DNA of 64,000 nucleotides from Dioscorea cayenensis subsp. rotundata (GCF_009730915.1 NC_052477.1:27484578-27548577), one strand, 5' to 3'; shown: positions 22,191-35,251, counted from the stretch's first letter. The notes: generated by a model from the sequence alone, not told the origin. Numbers and translations: made by a program.

Positions 22191-25100
22191 AGTTCATGTG
22201 CAGCATAAACTTGGGCTTCATCCTTTGGCATGCTGATAAAGAGGAAGACAGAAACAAACAAATTCTTGAAATAACTTCAGAAACAAAGAAACAATAATAA
22301 ATTGTACAAAAATGAAAAATGAAAAATGAAAAAAGCAATCATAAAAAAACACGGACCTGTAAAAGATGTAAAACAATGTCGATAGCTGAAACCTAGCAAA
22401 ATGCCCTTGCTGCATCCATGGAAAAAGATATAGCATTACTGAATAGATAAACTAAGTTAAAGCCAAACAGACCGCAGGAGATGAATGGGCTCACTGTTAG
22501 AGGAGGCGGCTGCTTTAGAATAGTAACAATTTGGGATAGTATACTCTGGCTCTCCTTTTGCAGGTTCATCAGACCATGGGGAAGCAAATGTCTTATAAAG
22601 GTTATCACTTGAGTTTAAGCTCAATCCTAATGTAGTTAAATCAATTCCCAAAGCAAGAGATGTCAGATCTGCATCATTCATCCTTATAACACTTAACAAA
22701 CCCAAAAGTCCAAAGCGATCAGTTGTCGTTTGCATCCCCTGCATAGGCTTAATACTCTGATCTCTATATGACTGAGTGGCAGCTGACATTTGCTGCAACC
22801 TAAATTGCGATTGACTCTGCTGATGTTGATACTGCTGCATAAGCTGCTCATAGCCTGCCATTCCAGAGGCTGCACTTGGCGAAGTTAGTGGCCTCAATCC
22901 AATACTAGGGGGTCCACTATTCTGAACCTGAAATGGTAAAGGAGAAAATAAAATTGATATGATACCATAACCTGAAGGATAGGACTTCCTGATAAAAGCA
23001 TTGGCTAAGAACAGACCTGAGAATGATATGTTCCATGTGATGGAAACAGATCAGAACCATGCAGATGAAGAAGATCTTGGTTGTTTCCAGGTACAAAAGA
23101 CATCGCACCTGTACTGACAGAAGCTGCATGAGGTTGTTGTTGTTGACGGTTAGATGAATAAGTCCCTCCTAAGTTAAACCCAACAGATCTTCCCATCTGA
23201 GAGAAATAAAATGAGATCCAAAATTTTTAATCACATGCCTATATTATTAGAATCCAGATATCTACAAATCAAAATGAAAGCCTTGGCTCACAGGGAAATG
23301 TGGTGACTGCATCATCGGCACATTATCATGCAGCTGTTCTTTTTGTTGCAAATCCATAGAAAATTCTGAGCTGCCACCTATATGAGAATCCGAAAGAGAT
23401 ATTGAGGAAACAGAAGAACAACTAAAATTCAAAAATATGCAGACCTTCATACATGCATGCAATCTTATATTAAAAAGATATGTCACAGCATTCCAGGCAG
23501 TCATAATAAACACAAATTCATCAAAAGTATAATTTAAAAATTGACCCTTAGAGATGGCACACACATAGTGTTAGTGGGTGTCAAATGGATATAAATTCAT
23601 TTCAGAGCAACATGCACTGCCAACAAATGGATACTCATTGTGTGGGGGAGGCAATTAGCTCTTGTTCTCACAGGCTAGAATGGTGGTCTACGAAAATGAA
23701 TGGGAAACTGACACACAAATATAGATTACTGAGTCTAGACTAAAAAAAGTGCAGGTGCCAGAATAGAAAAACTACAAGAGAATATTCAACGAAAAGGATA
23801 GATAAAGATCATAAGCTTCAATAGGTCAGCTTACAGATAGAAAAATCAGAGGCATGAAATGAATAATGGTTCTAACTCAGAAACATTGCTGAGTAAATCT
23901 TGATAGACATTTGACTTAAAATTATGTCCATGATCCAAACAGTGTGAGAAGAGATTAATACGTGAAACAATCAGGACAACAGCATTTCTCAAGCACAGGA
24001 ATCAGAAAGGCATAGATATTTAAGGATTCATAGGGATCAGAATTACAAAATCAACTATCAAAGCCATTAGTCTTTTAGAGTTCACCAGAGAGAAAAATGA
24101 AGTATGCATATCATTCAAGCACAATGAAGTACTGCTCCAGTTCCTTGAGAAAAGATGTATCGATCAACAAACAGCCTATGGGAAAAGGAAGACTGGGGAA
24201 AAAGCAAAACACCTACTATAGAATGATATATTTGTCGATGAACTTGGAAAATGGAACAATAAGTCATACTTTCATCATACAGTGGTTCAGTACCAAGGAG
24301 AAACCATGGAAAATATGGTTCTACCAAGAGATCACAGAGACATTGGATCTCATAGGTTTGATCATAATCTTGTTACTGGGAGTGACCACATAGCAGCAGC
24401 CACTGGCAATAAACAGATTTGAATAAAGAAAAAAATCAACAAACAATCATTTTGCTGGAAGAACAAAAGCACCTTTATATCCTGGCAAAGCTGGGAAATC
24501 TTCATTTTGAATGCTAAATTCCTGGTTTTGTTGGACAATGGAGCTAACTCCCATTCCTTGCTTTCGCAGTGAGCCTGCAATTAAACTATCAGATTCCATC
24601 TAAAATAGGAGACACAACCAAGAGAAACCCATCCAGAATTATTTATTACCCAATTGTCCTTGTGGTCCTCCAGCAGAACTTGGTCTCCCAGACAACAAAG
24701 GAAAATCATTAATGTCAAAGGGCGAACTGTCACTAGAGTTAACATCATTTAGCATGCCCATTGTGTTCAAAGGATTATTTCCAGATTGTAGCTGGCTCTG
24801 TGATAGCGGTCCTCCAGGTCCTGGGTAGGAACTCCCAAGCATACCAATCATCTGTGGTGTTGCTGCTTACGGGCAAGATGATTTTTTCAAAGAGTTGCAC
24901 AGGACCAAAATAAGCAAAGCACCACAAAATAACATTTAATGCATGTAAAAACACTATTAAAACATGATAAAATCTTTTTATTTGGAAAATGAATATTCTC
25001 ATATTCATTTAATTGATTTTGTTTTGATCTAAGCTCATCCAATCAATCCTACAGCTTGAATATTTGGCAACCATGCAAGGAGAAACTTGCCAGGAAAAGA

Positions 25101-26828
25101 GTACCTTGTTAGTCAACATGAAGGATTATTTCAGTTTGCACGACTTTGCTTAAGTTGATCTTTTCTATTATGGCACAAACTGACCATTCTGACTTTGAAA
25201 GGACAACATTCTATGATCTCATATACACCTTTACAGTCCGACTTTCACAACCAGATTATAGATATGTATTTACTCAGGTTTAGTGTAAGGTAGTTGAGAA
25301 GCAACCAAAACAATATAATTGTTTCTCTTTTACTTCCAATTAAGAAGGAAATGAGTTCTCATTATTATGATCCTGAAGAAAAGGGGAAATAAACCCTGGA
25401 TATCAGCATGAACAAAACAAACATAAAAAATACGTGATCACCAGAAGGCGAGTGATGTTCATTCATAAAGCCCAAAATTGCAAACTTTTTATCATGATGG
25501 TGATAGTAAAATATATAAGGCATGATGATAGAAGAGAAGAAAAACCTGATAAAACAATCAGATATTTCCAAAACTGAATTCCAATTAAAATAATCTTCCT
25601 ATTGTATTATAAGAAAGAATGGATTAAGCCAGCTACGCCTTAAAAAAAAGGAAAAAAAGCCTGAACAGGAGGAATAGGAGAGCTGGGAATGACTTGTTAA
25701 AGACTTGCTTCCTAATTGTTCTACCTTTTAATAAGGATAAGAAGCTAGCAATATAGTTGGACTAACCTCCATGGAAAATCTAAGTCCGCAGATGGAAACA
25801 GATCTCATATGCAACACAAAGACTAATCAAAATGTGTCAGGTAAACTAGAGAAGCTTACCTTGTTGAAGCATGCCACCCATCAATCGGTTGGGCCCTTGC
25901 ACATTAAGACTCCCTGAACCACTATTAGCAGCTAAATTAACACGTGATGTAAGACCAGAAATTGACAATCCTCCAGAGCTTATCCCTCTTCCCATGTTGC
26001 CTCCACCAACAATATTGCCCATTGAATTTGTGATTCGAGAACTCACATTTCCCAAAATTGGAGATACTCCCAAACCAGGAACTGAATTGCGACTACCACC
26101 TGTACCAGAGTTTGAGGAAAGCCCAGGTATTGAAACACCAACGCCATTCATGCTACTACTGTAAGCAGAGCCCCCAACCACGTTTATGCCACCTCTACTT
26201 GTTACCCCAGAATGGCCATGAGAGCCCCCATGCGATATCTACAATGAAAAGAACAGAAAAATTCAAATTTAGCAGGAAACATACCTAAATAAAAGAACAG
26301 TCTAACATAATCCTGCAGCAATTGTATATTATTTACAAGGAGTAGCAAACCTGAGACATGGCAACTGGAATATTGTTTGATGTAAATCGTCCACTTGAAA
26401 TGCTTCCCCCAGGTTGTTGAACTCCACTTGATGGGACACCACTAAGTGCTGCATTCCTCGATGCAAGGGAAGGTGGAATATTTGGAACATTGAAGCTTCC
26501 ATGGATATTATGCAGTCCTTGCACACCGCCTGCACAGACATTTTGATAATGTTGAGGAGTGGCACATTTGAGAACGAAGATTGAAGGGGAAAAATCGCAC
26601 CAGAGTGATGAAAACCTGGAGCTGTAGCTGATTGAGCAGAAAATGACGTTGCAAAAGGCCTGCCTGTAGAATCAGGAAGATTGGAGGTTGAACCGTTGAG
26701 AGTAGACTGCAAACAAAAGATCCAGTTTTATAACCCAAGCAAACAAGAACCTGAAACATAGTATTCATCAATAGTTTCAGAAAAAGAGCACATAGAAAAA
26801 ATGGGGATACATTGAGTAGCCCGGACAT
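21738..26828 (-). CDS. VIP2: CCR4-NOT complex subunit NOT2 (VIP2-type)
   Basis: NOT2-family scaffold subunit of the CCR4-NOT deadenylase and transcription complex. Coding exons, 5' to 3': 26828-26811, 26706-26601, 26529-26351, 26238-25860, 24862-24650, 24574-24473, 23377-23292, 23196-23017, 22927-22495, 22409-22357, 22232-22191, 22028-21884 and 21809-21738, about 668 residues. The start at 26828 (MSGLLN) matches the family; an in-frame ATG also lies at 26843. The long Gly/Ser/Asn/Gln-rich N-terminal half contains 'GQLGSLRKQGMG' and 'EFSIQNEDFPALPGYKG'. The C-terminal NOT box contains 'LFYIFYSMPKDEAQ', 'ELYSRGWLYHKEHQFWFMKV' and 'YERGSYLCFDPNAWDTVRK'. Exon 9 is 433 nt where phase needs 432. 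An extra A (plus-strand TTT at 22514-22516) turns the expected KQPPPLT into AAASSN just before the NOT box. All other junctions are in phase. Its intron after exon 11 starts with a long (CT)n tract. Confidence 0.9.
22127..22186. repeat. (GA)n microsatellite in a VIP2 intron
   Basis: About 30 GA units, read as (CT)n on the coding strand, begin within a few bases of the donor site GTAAGC at 22190. Length changes would alter the sequence next to the 5' splice site. Confidence 0.95.
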
Positions 26829-26843
26829 TGTAGTTGATGCCAA

Positions 26844-28050
26844 GATAGTTCATATACGACAGTCACAGATGCATAGGTTCAGCTTTCCAGCTGAAAATTG
26901 GTTGTTTTTTTCAGCTTCTGAGAATTGATTAGCGTGCAACTGACTTCTAATCTGAAAAGGAGAAAAACCAACACCATAAGGGGTACTCGTAACTTATGAA
27001 AAACCTAATTCTTTAAAGATCTTTACAATAAACTTGTAATGCTGATAAAAGCACCCCGGGCCACAGCAGGCACCAATCATGAATTGCTTAGATAATTCGT
27101 TTATGATACAATAAATCTACTTCAGCATTTCATGGATCCATTAACACAAATTTGAGCAAGTTCAGGGCTTATAACGAATAAGCTTCAGCTCAGATGGCTT
27201 CTACATTACAGCTAAATTAACTCATACGAAACAAACAAAACAAAACTTCACTGTGCGAAAACGCAAATCATCCAGGTGTTCAATCCCCGCCATGCCGCTA
27301 TCCTAGTTGTCGTCACCTGTTTTGTCGCATCTTAAAACTCCTATTTAAGCTCCTCCCAAGTATCCATCACAGTTCTTAGAGGCCACACTCCACTGTCATA
27401 CTACTGAACAAAATCAAAACTATAAACATACACCACAAATAAACTACTAACACCTCTTTCTACCACATCTCACCCTCAAAGAAATAAATCAGAATAAAGA
27501 CTACCACATCACAATCCCCTCAAACTATACAAAGGAAAATGCTACATTTCATGGACAAAAATCATGCATTCCTTTTTCAACCTGCACCACCAACACCCAG
27601 CTGGATTCGACTACAAATTAAACAATAGCTAAAGAAACTAAATCTAACATTTCGCTTCCTTCTAGCAATTCCAAATCTCCAAAAATCGAAACTTTCCTCC
27701 TAATTCCCAGAGAATGCACTTAATCCGAACGATTACCTCAATAAATCCATCAAAACTCACAAGATAAACAAAAACCATCGAAAAACATATAAAATAATCA
27801 ACTAAATAAAACAATAACTGCTTCAATTGCAAAACCTAGAAACCAGATCGATACCAGAATGGTTTGAGCCCGCAGGGACTTCAAGAACAACGGGACAGAC
27901 AACGAACGGCTCCCTAGCAAAGGACACAAAGGAATCAAACAAGATAAACTTCGATCGATCGAGGGATTAGAGTGAAGGCAAGACGATGAGAGCTGCGAAA
28001 AGGGTTTATAGGTTATCGCTCGGAGAGAAGCAGATGTTGTTCTCTATAAA
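26844..28050 (-). promoter_or_regulatory. 5' leader, leader intron and promoter of VIP2
   Basis: Upstream of the start codon the coding strand shows an acceptor-like TTTTCAG near 26891-26897. A GC-richer exon-like stretch at about 27860-28040 contains TCGATCGATCG, and between them is AT-rich intron-like sequence. A donor near 'CTG/GTATCG' (about 27855) is plausible. This suggests a 5' UTR split by a ~1-kb intron. No protein-coding frame is visible here. Confidence 0.4.
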
Positions 28051-28084
28051 AGGATTCAGACGAGAAAAAAAAAAACCCGTGCAA

Positions 28085-28133
28085 TTGAACCGGTTCGAAC
28101 CGACTTGTTAATCGAACCGGTTCAGACCGGTTC
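28085..28133. repeat. Cluster of AACCGGTT palindromes
   Basis: Within about 50 bp there are GAACCGGTTCGAACCG, CGAACCGGTTC and GACCGGTTC, that is, repeated 10-bp palindromes. They lie just upstream of the inferred VIP2 transcription start. They may be a transcription-factor site cluster or a transposon end. Confidence 0.6.
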
Positions 28134-29067
28134 TTTTTGTATATATAACCCCTCAAAATTGATATTTAGTGGTGGTATTTAAAATTTGGTGCTTGAAAAT
28201 TATTGAAAGTAAAATTTTTATATGGGGTTAACCAAATTTTATTTAAAATTTTTTATTTATTTTATTAATATTAATTAATTTTAAAATTCAGTAAAGTTTT
28301 TGAACTGGTTTAATTGGGATACTTCACCCCAAGTTAATCTTTCTTAAAAATCCAGATTAAAGACTGTGATATTTTTTTAATTTTATATTAGTTTATAAAA
28401 ATCCAGATAACAGTATAAAATAAAAAAATATACCTAAGCTATCTATATATATTTGGGCTTTGCATGTCTATGCTCCCACATTCTTTCGACTCATAACTTT
28501 TTTTTAAAAAAATAAATTCAAAAATTACATATAATAATCTAGAATGGGCCCAGTGTAAGTTAAAAGTAAATTCTTGTGCAGTTTATGCACTTAAACCCCT
28601 TAGAAATACAAAAAAATAAAATAAAATAAAATCATATAAAAAATAAATCAAAAGTCATCGCCCCCATATTTAAACAGTAAAATATTTGACTGTCAGATCA
28701 AAAATTCAGACTTTTTTTCAAAACATAATTGAGAGAAAACTAATAAAAAATTTGTGTAGTGAGTTATTCATATTGTCAATAATAATAATAATAATAATTC
28801 AAAATCATCCAATATAAAATTTTCGACTATAATAGAGATAATAAAAAAAAAATAGCAATTTCATGTGAGCATAAATGATAAAAAAGACTATTCATTTAGT
28901 AAAATTTCTCTCATTATACATAAGCTACAGATTTCACAAATGCCACAACAAACCAAGAATACACAAAAAAGAGTAGCAGACATGAATTGAATGTAGTTAG
29001 CAGCAGTCTCTGCACAAGTTCTTCATCTAATTCCCATTTTCATCTGAAAAGAATACAAAGATCAGCA
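28134..29067. other. Spacer between VIP2 and the endoglucanase gene
   Basis: AT-rich with (TAA)n at 28780-28797 and no reading frame. The last ~150 bp before 29068 probably hold the 3' UTR of the minus-strand endoglucanase. Confidence 0.3.
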
Positions 29068-32000
29068 TCATAATCTGATGAACTGAATCATTACTGTATC
29101 TTCTGAATTCCTGTTTAAGGTTTCCATGGGCGCCGGAGGCGGCGGAGGAGTTGGTGTCATTGGAGGAACAGCAGAGAAAATGGTGTTCTTATCTACTCCA
29201 TTACTCTCACTAGACAAGGCCACAAGTGCAGCAACCAAACCAGCATTGCCGGCAAGTGTCGGTTCGGTATAATTGTAGTTCATTCTAACGTCGTGGAAGC
29301 CATCGTGTTTGTCAGGGCCGGCCACCATAGCTCCGATGATCGTGTGGGGGTTTGGCTTATGTGTATCCCTCCATTTCCAACCTCCCTTGCAGTTGTACTT
29401 CACTCCATTCTTTGGTATTGATGCACCGCGGTGGTGAACATGCTTTGGATATCGATTGCCGAATCCTACAATGTAGCTCATTTTCTGTGGGTTGTTACCT
29501 AGAATGTAATCGATCTGCGAAATGGCGAGAGGTTTTGTTATGGAGTAAATTGAAGTTGAACATGTATGCTGGAGATTGAAAAGATGAATGAATACCTGAG
29601 TCTTTGCAAAGTTTCGCAACACGTCGGTGGAGAAGAAATTAGGACCACAGTACCATCCAGGAGTGTCAGCAGCGTCGAGATAGTCACTGTAAACTGTTGC
29701 AAGAAATGCTGCATTCACGACGTATTGAAGAGGTTGCGGTCTCCCATGGTTCAATTGTATAAGACCACCTGAAAAAGAAAAAGCTCGGTCATTGAGATAA
29801 CGAAGCAGGATTGGAGCCGATAAGTATAATAAAAGTTTGAGGACTGATTTCAAACCTTTGGTTCGGTTGAAGGATTTGAAAATCGGTAGATAAGAGCACA
29901 TTACTATGCCTGTTTGATTGTGGAAAGTTCTCAGAATTTCTTCGTAGGGATATCCGGGGCTCAAAAACAACCTCAGTCTGCTCAGAAGAACCTTCACACG
30001 AAGAATAAATACGAACCTCATAAACAAAAGTAGAGAAATTATTCTATAACATCTTTTCATTTAGAACTAATTAAGCAAGAATTCTTTCTGCAAGGTGATC
30101 ACAGAAATCAGGAATTTACTAATACAAGCAATTGGAGGAAAACCAGAAAAAAATCATTAGGAACTTATGATTTAAATAAGAAATTGATAGTGTGATTTGA
30201 TCTTTTCCCAAATTGCTTTGTAGTCACGAAAAGGAGATAATGAAAACAACTAGTTAAGAGCATAGTGCCGAAAAATCTCCAACCACCGCACTAATGGGAG
30301 AATGCAAATAAAGTTTCTTTGAAATACTTCCATCTTAAGCAAATCATCATTATTGGATCATCAAGGCACTAATTAATTAATTACATGAGAGTTCTTGATC
30401 CACCTACAAACATCCAGAATATCGGAATCAATCTACCTTAAAAATAGTACTCAGATTTGCGGTAATCTTAGAAGTATATGCATGAACCAAGAAGAAACTA
30501 AATGCCAAGTCGAGAATTCAATGAAACAAAGTATCATATAACAAAAGAAACTTACTTGAGCACCGGTGAGCTTGTTATCCCAGCTAAAGACACCGTAATC
30601 AGGGCCACCCCAGAAGGCCCCGGCATGCTTAGCAAGCTTCGGATGAGTAGCCAATTGAAGATATGAAGTATTCCCCGTAGCAAGATACATCCAAGTTCCA
30701 CCCCAAACATATTCATCCCAGTAACTAGTCGAATTATAGAACAGAGAGGGGTCACTGCCACCAGCACTGTACCTTCCCCTCTGGTCTCTAGAAAACTTGA
30801 ACAATGTCGTCGCACCATGGACAAGCTTCTGAGAGTACATCTTGCTATCTTTGAACACAATGGACGCCGCTGCCAATGCTGCAGCCATCTCAGCTGCAAG
30901 GTCTGAGCAACTATGACACTCATAAACAGGACGTGGGTAATCGATGTCCTCCGGCCTCATCCAACAGTAATGATCATTCGGTGTTGGTCCTCCAGAGGTG
31001 TCCCCTTGGCCAACCTGCCAAAATAAATTAAATCAATCAATCACTCAATTCACTGAAGTTTCTTTGATGAATGAGACTATGTTGATTCAGAGCTCATGCC
31101 TGAGCAGCGATTCGATCAATGGTGTCTGCAGAGGAGTTGAAGGTCTTGAGAAGGTAATCTGCACCCCATTTGATGAGTTCCTTGACATGAGCAAGTTCAC
31201 CAGCAGCCTCATACTTGGCACTGTACTCAATCACACTCCAACTGAGCATTGTCATTGCGAATGAAGCCGGGAAATTGAACTTAATGGCATCTCCGGCATC
31301 ATAGAATCCTCCGACAAGGTTCCTACGGACTGCTGAATCGGAGAGGCCATCTTTCATCCCGGAATTCCCCCTCCATGAGACATTGTTGTGCTTTGGGAGG
31401 GGACCAGCTGCCATGGAAACAAACAATATATGCAAATTCTTCATAAACTCAAATCAAAATTAGATTTTTGTTGGAATGCAATCATGAATTGCACGAAAGA
31501 TCTGATCTGCTAACAGAAAACAAGTTTTGAAAATTTCACAAGAACACTTAAATCATTGAGGATAATAATGTGAAACTTTTTTTTTTCATCAGAAAAAGCC
31601 AAACTTTGACAGCAATGAACAGATAAAAACCAAAAAAATGATATAAATCTGAAAGTTTCAAAACACTGGATCCACTCAAGAAACTAATGTGAAAAAATCC
31701 ATCAGAAAAACCATAAAAATCCAAAACTTCGGAAGCAATATACAATAAATAAACAGAAAGACGATCTAATTTGAAAGTTTCACAAGAACATAGATCCATT
31801 GAGGAAATTAATTAGAAAAAAAAAACCAGAAAAAGCAAAAAAAAATAAAAAATCCAAACTTTGGCAAAGATCACACACTAATCAACCAAGAACAAACAAA
31901 TAAATTTCAAGATCCACACTCACAACGCTGGGCATTAAAGAACATGAGGGCCTTATGCAACGCAAGCGTATAATTATCCGGCGGCGGTTTGGGCCGGTGA

Positions 32001-32320
32001 TGCCTAGGCACAGTCTTGACAATCAAAGTCACGAATCCGGCGAGCACGGCGGCGGCGACGAGCGAGCCGACGGTCCACAAGAAGATCTTCCGGCTAACAA
32101 TTAGACACCCAAGGTCCACATACTTCTTCTTCTTGGTGCCTTGATCTCCAGGCCCAGCAAGCAGCCAGCTTTGCTGCGTCTCATCAAGTGGCCGAGACGA
32201 GGCCGAGAGCGCGGCACGGTCAATGTCATGCAGCGTGCGGCTGCGCTCGTCGTCAGTGGCGGAGTCCGCGTGCGAGATCTCAAGGGAGCCGCCCCAAGGG
32301 TCACGCCCATACATGCTCAT
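29068..32320 (-). CDS. KOR1: KORRIGAN-type membrane-anchored endo-1,4-beta-glucanase (GH9)
   Basis: A GH9 endoglucanase of the cellulose synthesis machinery, membrane-anchored with the catalytic domain outside or in the Golgi lumen. Exons: 32320-31924, 31407-31100, 31014-30556, 29991-29856, 29768-29596 and 29514-29068, about 620 residues. The cytosolic N-terminus has the conserved [10 protein letters not shown] sorting-signal region. The membrane segment is around '[20 protein letters not shown]'. GH9 signatures are [12 protein letters not shown], '[12 protein letters not shown]' and '[20 protein letters not shown]'. A proline-rich tail follows. Exon 2 ends CAG/GCATGA, a GC-AG intron. The family ends PPAPWKP-stop. 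Here a CCC (plus-strand GGG at 29128-29130) in place of CC shifts the frame, so translation continues to a stop at 29068 instead of about 29115 and adds an unrelated tail. Everything else is intact. Confidence 0.92.
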
Positions 32321-32660
32321 CGTTGCTAAACCGCCAGAAAGCTCTCGTTTTGGGTAAAGGTGGAAGCTTTTAGAGCAATGTTTATAGGAAACCAAAGGAT
32401 GGAGAAGTGTGGAAGCAAAGCAAGGAGGAGAAGAATGGGATGGAGACTCACAGCCAGTACTGATGGTGATTGTTGGTGATGTGATGATAATGCAGCTGTA
32501 GCTGGACTGGTTGGGTGGAGCACAGAGAGAGAGAGAGAGCAGAGCAGAGCAGAGAGGGGACAAGATTCAAAGGAAGGGAGGGATGTTTCCATGTTTGGTT
32601 GGGAGTGTATGTATGAGCCAAGAGAGAGAGAGAGAGAGAGAGGGATCAAAGAATCCAAGA
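32321..32660 (-). promoter_or_regulatory. 5' leader and proximal promoter of the endoglucanase gene
   Basis: Upstream of the start codon the plus strand has two GA-rich runs (32524-32541 and 32621-32641), read as CT-rich on the gene strand. CT-rich leader elements are typical of plant genes. The transcription start cannot be fixed. Confidence 0.35.
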
Positions 32661-34984
32661 GACGTTGTATATTATTATTACTAATTAGAGTGAGCTGTAT
32701 CAAGTTGTGTGGACCTTGGTCGGTGTTTTTTTTACTGTTTGTTCGAGTTTTATTTATTTGTTTTGAATTTTTTTTTTTACTTTTTACTGCTTATTATTTA
32801 TTTTCAGAAATTTTTGTTATGTGATCGTGGCTCTGAAATAGATGAATGGTAGTGCATTTAATTTCTTTTCTGAACATAAATGAGGATCTCAGATGAGATG
32901 ATTTATCTATATTGTATAGAAAAAAATTTAAAGTTTTTAATTCAAATAGTCAATCAGGTTTTAAACTAGTCAAAATTCAGTAAGATATTGAGAGTTTTAT
33001 AAAGAGATAAATTTCTTTTAACATGTGTTATATATATATATATATATATATATATTTCAATTTAGAACATTTATTTATATGACTCTAGTGAATGTCACTT
33101 GAATCAACACGTAAGATATATATATTTTTTAAATTGAGTGCATCCATTTTTTCTTTTTTTATTTTTTTGCAAATAAACAAGAATTATTCTTTATTAAAAA
33201 AATTAGAAATATATATCAACATGTAGTTAATATTTTCAATACATATGTACTTTCATTTTGTATGCTCTTTGAGGTATAATCTCTGGTCTTTTCAAAACAT
33301 AATCTTATGCAAATGATTCGAGTGCTAATAAGCCAGTATTTTTTTCATTATATTTATAAAATATTTAACAAAGTCTTGGTGCTCACGTTTATTTATGTAT
33401 AATATTTTTCTATTTATTTTTATTTTATTATGTTTTATTTGATTATCTAACAATTACTTTTCATGTGAAAGTGGCCTTCCTATGTGAGACTAACTATTAT
33501 AGAATCACAGAGAAGACAAATAAAAAACTACGTATATATAAATATGTATGTCCTAATTAAGGGGAGTAATGAACATTTTTTTTAAAAAAAATTGGGATAT
33601 TGGATATTTTGTAAGTACATGAACAAAAATGGTAAAAAGAACAAATATAAATACCCATAAATATTTCGTTTTTGTTAAAGTAAAACTTGAAAAAAAAAAT
33701 AATTTTTTTCATATATTTTAATTAACTTATATTTTTAAAATTTTAGGTAGACTTCTATTAGATTATATGAATAGTTTGCATATAATTGTTTTATAAAATA
33801 ATACAATTGAACATTTAGCTTTAGAAGTATTGTAATTCATTTTACACTTGTCGCATTTGTAAAAAAAAAATTAACTTACCAAATAATACAAAAATAAATA
33901 ATATTCTCATGATGAAATAGCATACTAAGTCAAAGGCTATTTACAAAACATTAGTATGGTGGTTCTTAAATTATCATAAAAAAACATAAATATTCAATCA
34001 TAACCACTTCAACCTGTATATGTACATATAAACTTCGTCAACATTATATATCTGAAATATATATATATATATATATATATTAGGATACGCTAGTTGGAAT
34101 ACATCAGCTACAGGAGTTTATAGTTGAGCACAATACACATTAAAGAGCACAATAAGAGCTAATGAGGATTGATTAAGGTTTTATTTGAGTTTATTTATGA
34201 AACAATGCACAATTGTTCGATTGAAACTCAACTGTTGATACGAACATTCATAGATGATCCATATATATATATATATATAAATTTCCATTAGCTTCATTTG
34301 AGAAAGGAATCATTGATGACAGGATCGCAGATGAGCTTGAGTCATGGCTACACAATTTAAAGACTTCAAAGCCCCCAACACCAAATTTTGGTGAAAATAA
34401 ACTCCCAACCTAACTCTTATTTCACCGCATTAAGCAACATCAGTTGTGTGTTTGTGTGTATATATGTAATATCTAATTTTGGCTTGCATTGCATGTGAAT
34501 GTCACTATATCTATGTTTTTATAATTAGTTTTCCGACTGACCAAAGACTCAAAGGAAAGGTCAGAAGTATTCTAACTTGACTTGTGAGTAAAGGCTTGCT
34601 GTTGTGTGTGTGAGTAGAAGTTAAGGCAACTCGTTAACCATAAAATTAAATTTTTGAGTGAAAAAAAAAATTATGAGAAAATTATCTATCAATCTATGTA
34701 GAAGTTTACAATTTCTTAGATTAGTTTTGAATTTTTTTTTTTAATTTTTATTATTTTGATATTTTTTATTATACTAAAAATATTTAAAACTCACCCTCCT
34801 TACACTTGGGTAAGGAATCACTGGTTTGGGATAAAACTCGCACCTCTTTCACTGGGCTGCAGGTTTGTTAGTGAGCTCACCATCTCTTTGACAACCAGTG
34901 TCAAAGCCACTATTAGTGTAAATACCAGTGAACAAAATTAAAAATAATTTAATAAAAAATTTTAAGAATAAGAATAATTTGATA
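32661..34984. other. Intergenic, gene-poor
   Basis: AT-rich with (TA)n at about 33031-33052, 34060-34080 and 34259-34279. A stretch at 34795-34925 ('CTCACC...AAACTCGCACC') read on the minus strand has a weak B-box-like 'GTGCGAGTTTTATCC' and may be a decayed SINE. No gene is supported. Confidence 0.35.
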
Positions 34985-35039
34985 GATTTTCGTGGAATAG
35001 TCGACCCACCTGTTCTTCCAGGAATAGTCTCCCAGGAAT

Positions 35040-35251
35040 AGTAGACCCACATGTTCTTCTAATCAGGCCTGAGACACTAGACGGTGCATTCCGCCTGATT
35101 AGATCTTTATCTTCTCTTTTTTCTTTTTTCTTTTTTCTTTACTTTCTTGCACTTGTACCCCCTCACTTCTGGTGAGGGTCTTATTTTCCTTGTACTGTTT
35201 TTCCATTTTTAATAAATCAGTGGTTTATCTATTTTTAATAAAAAAAAAATT
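35040..35251 (+). mobile_element. LINE 3' end with stem-loop and poly(A)
   Basis: A perfect 10-bp stem (CTAATCAGGC at 35059-35068, GCCTGATTAG at 35093-35102, 24-nt loop) precedes a T-rich stretch and the ending AATAAATCAGTGGTTTATCT plus a poly(A) of about nine at 35241-35250. The tail resembles the one at 20120-20166. No coding domain is left. Confidence 0.5.

Noticed and set aside
22067..22297. Arg-Glu repeat protein
   Set aside because: It is a translation of the (GA)n microsatellite within a VIP2 intron. The same holds for similar frames at 32.6 kb, 50.0 kb and 51.8 kb.
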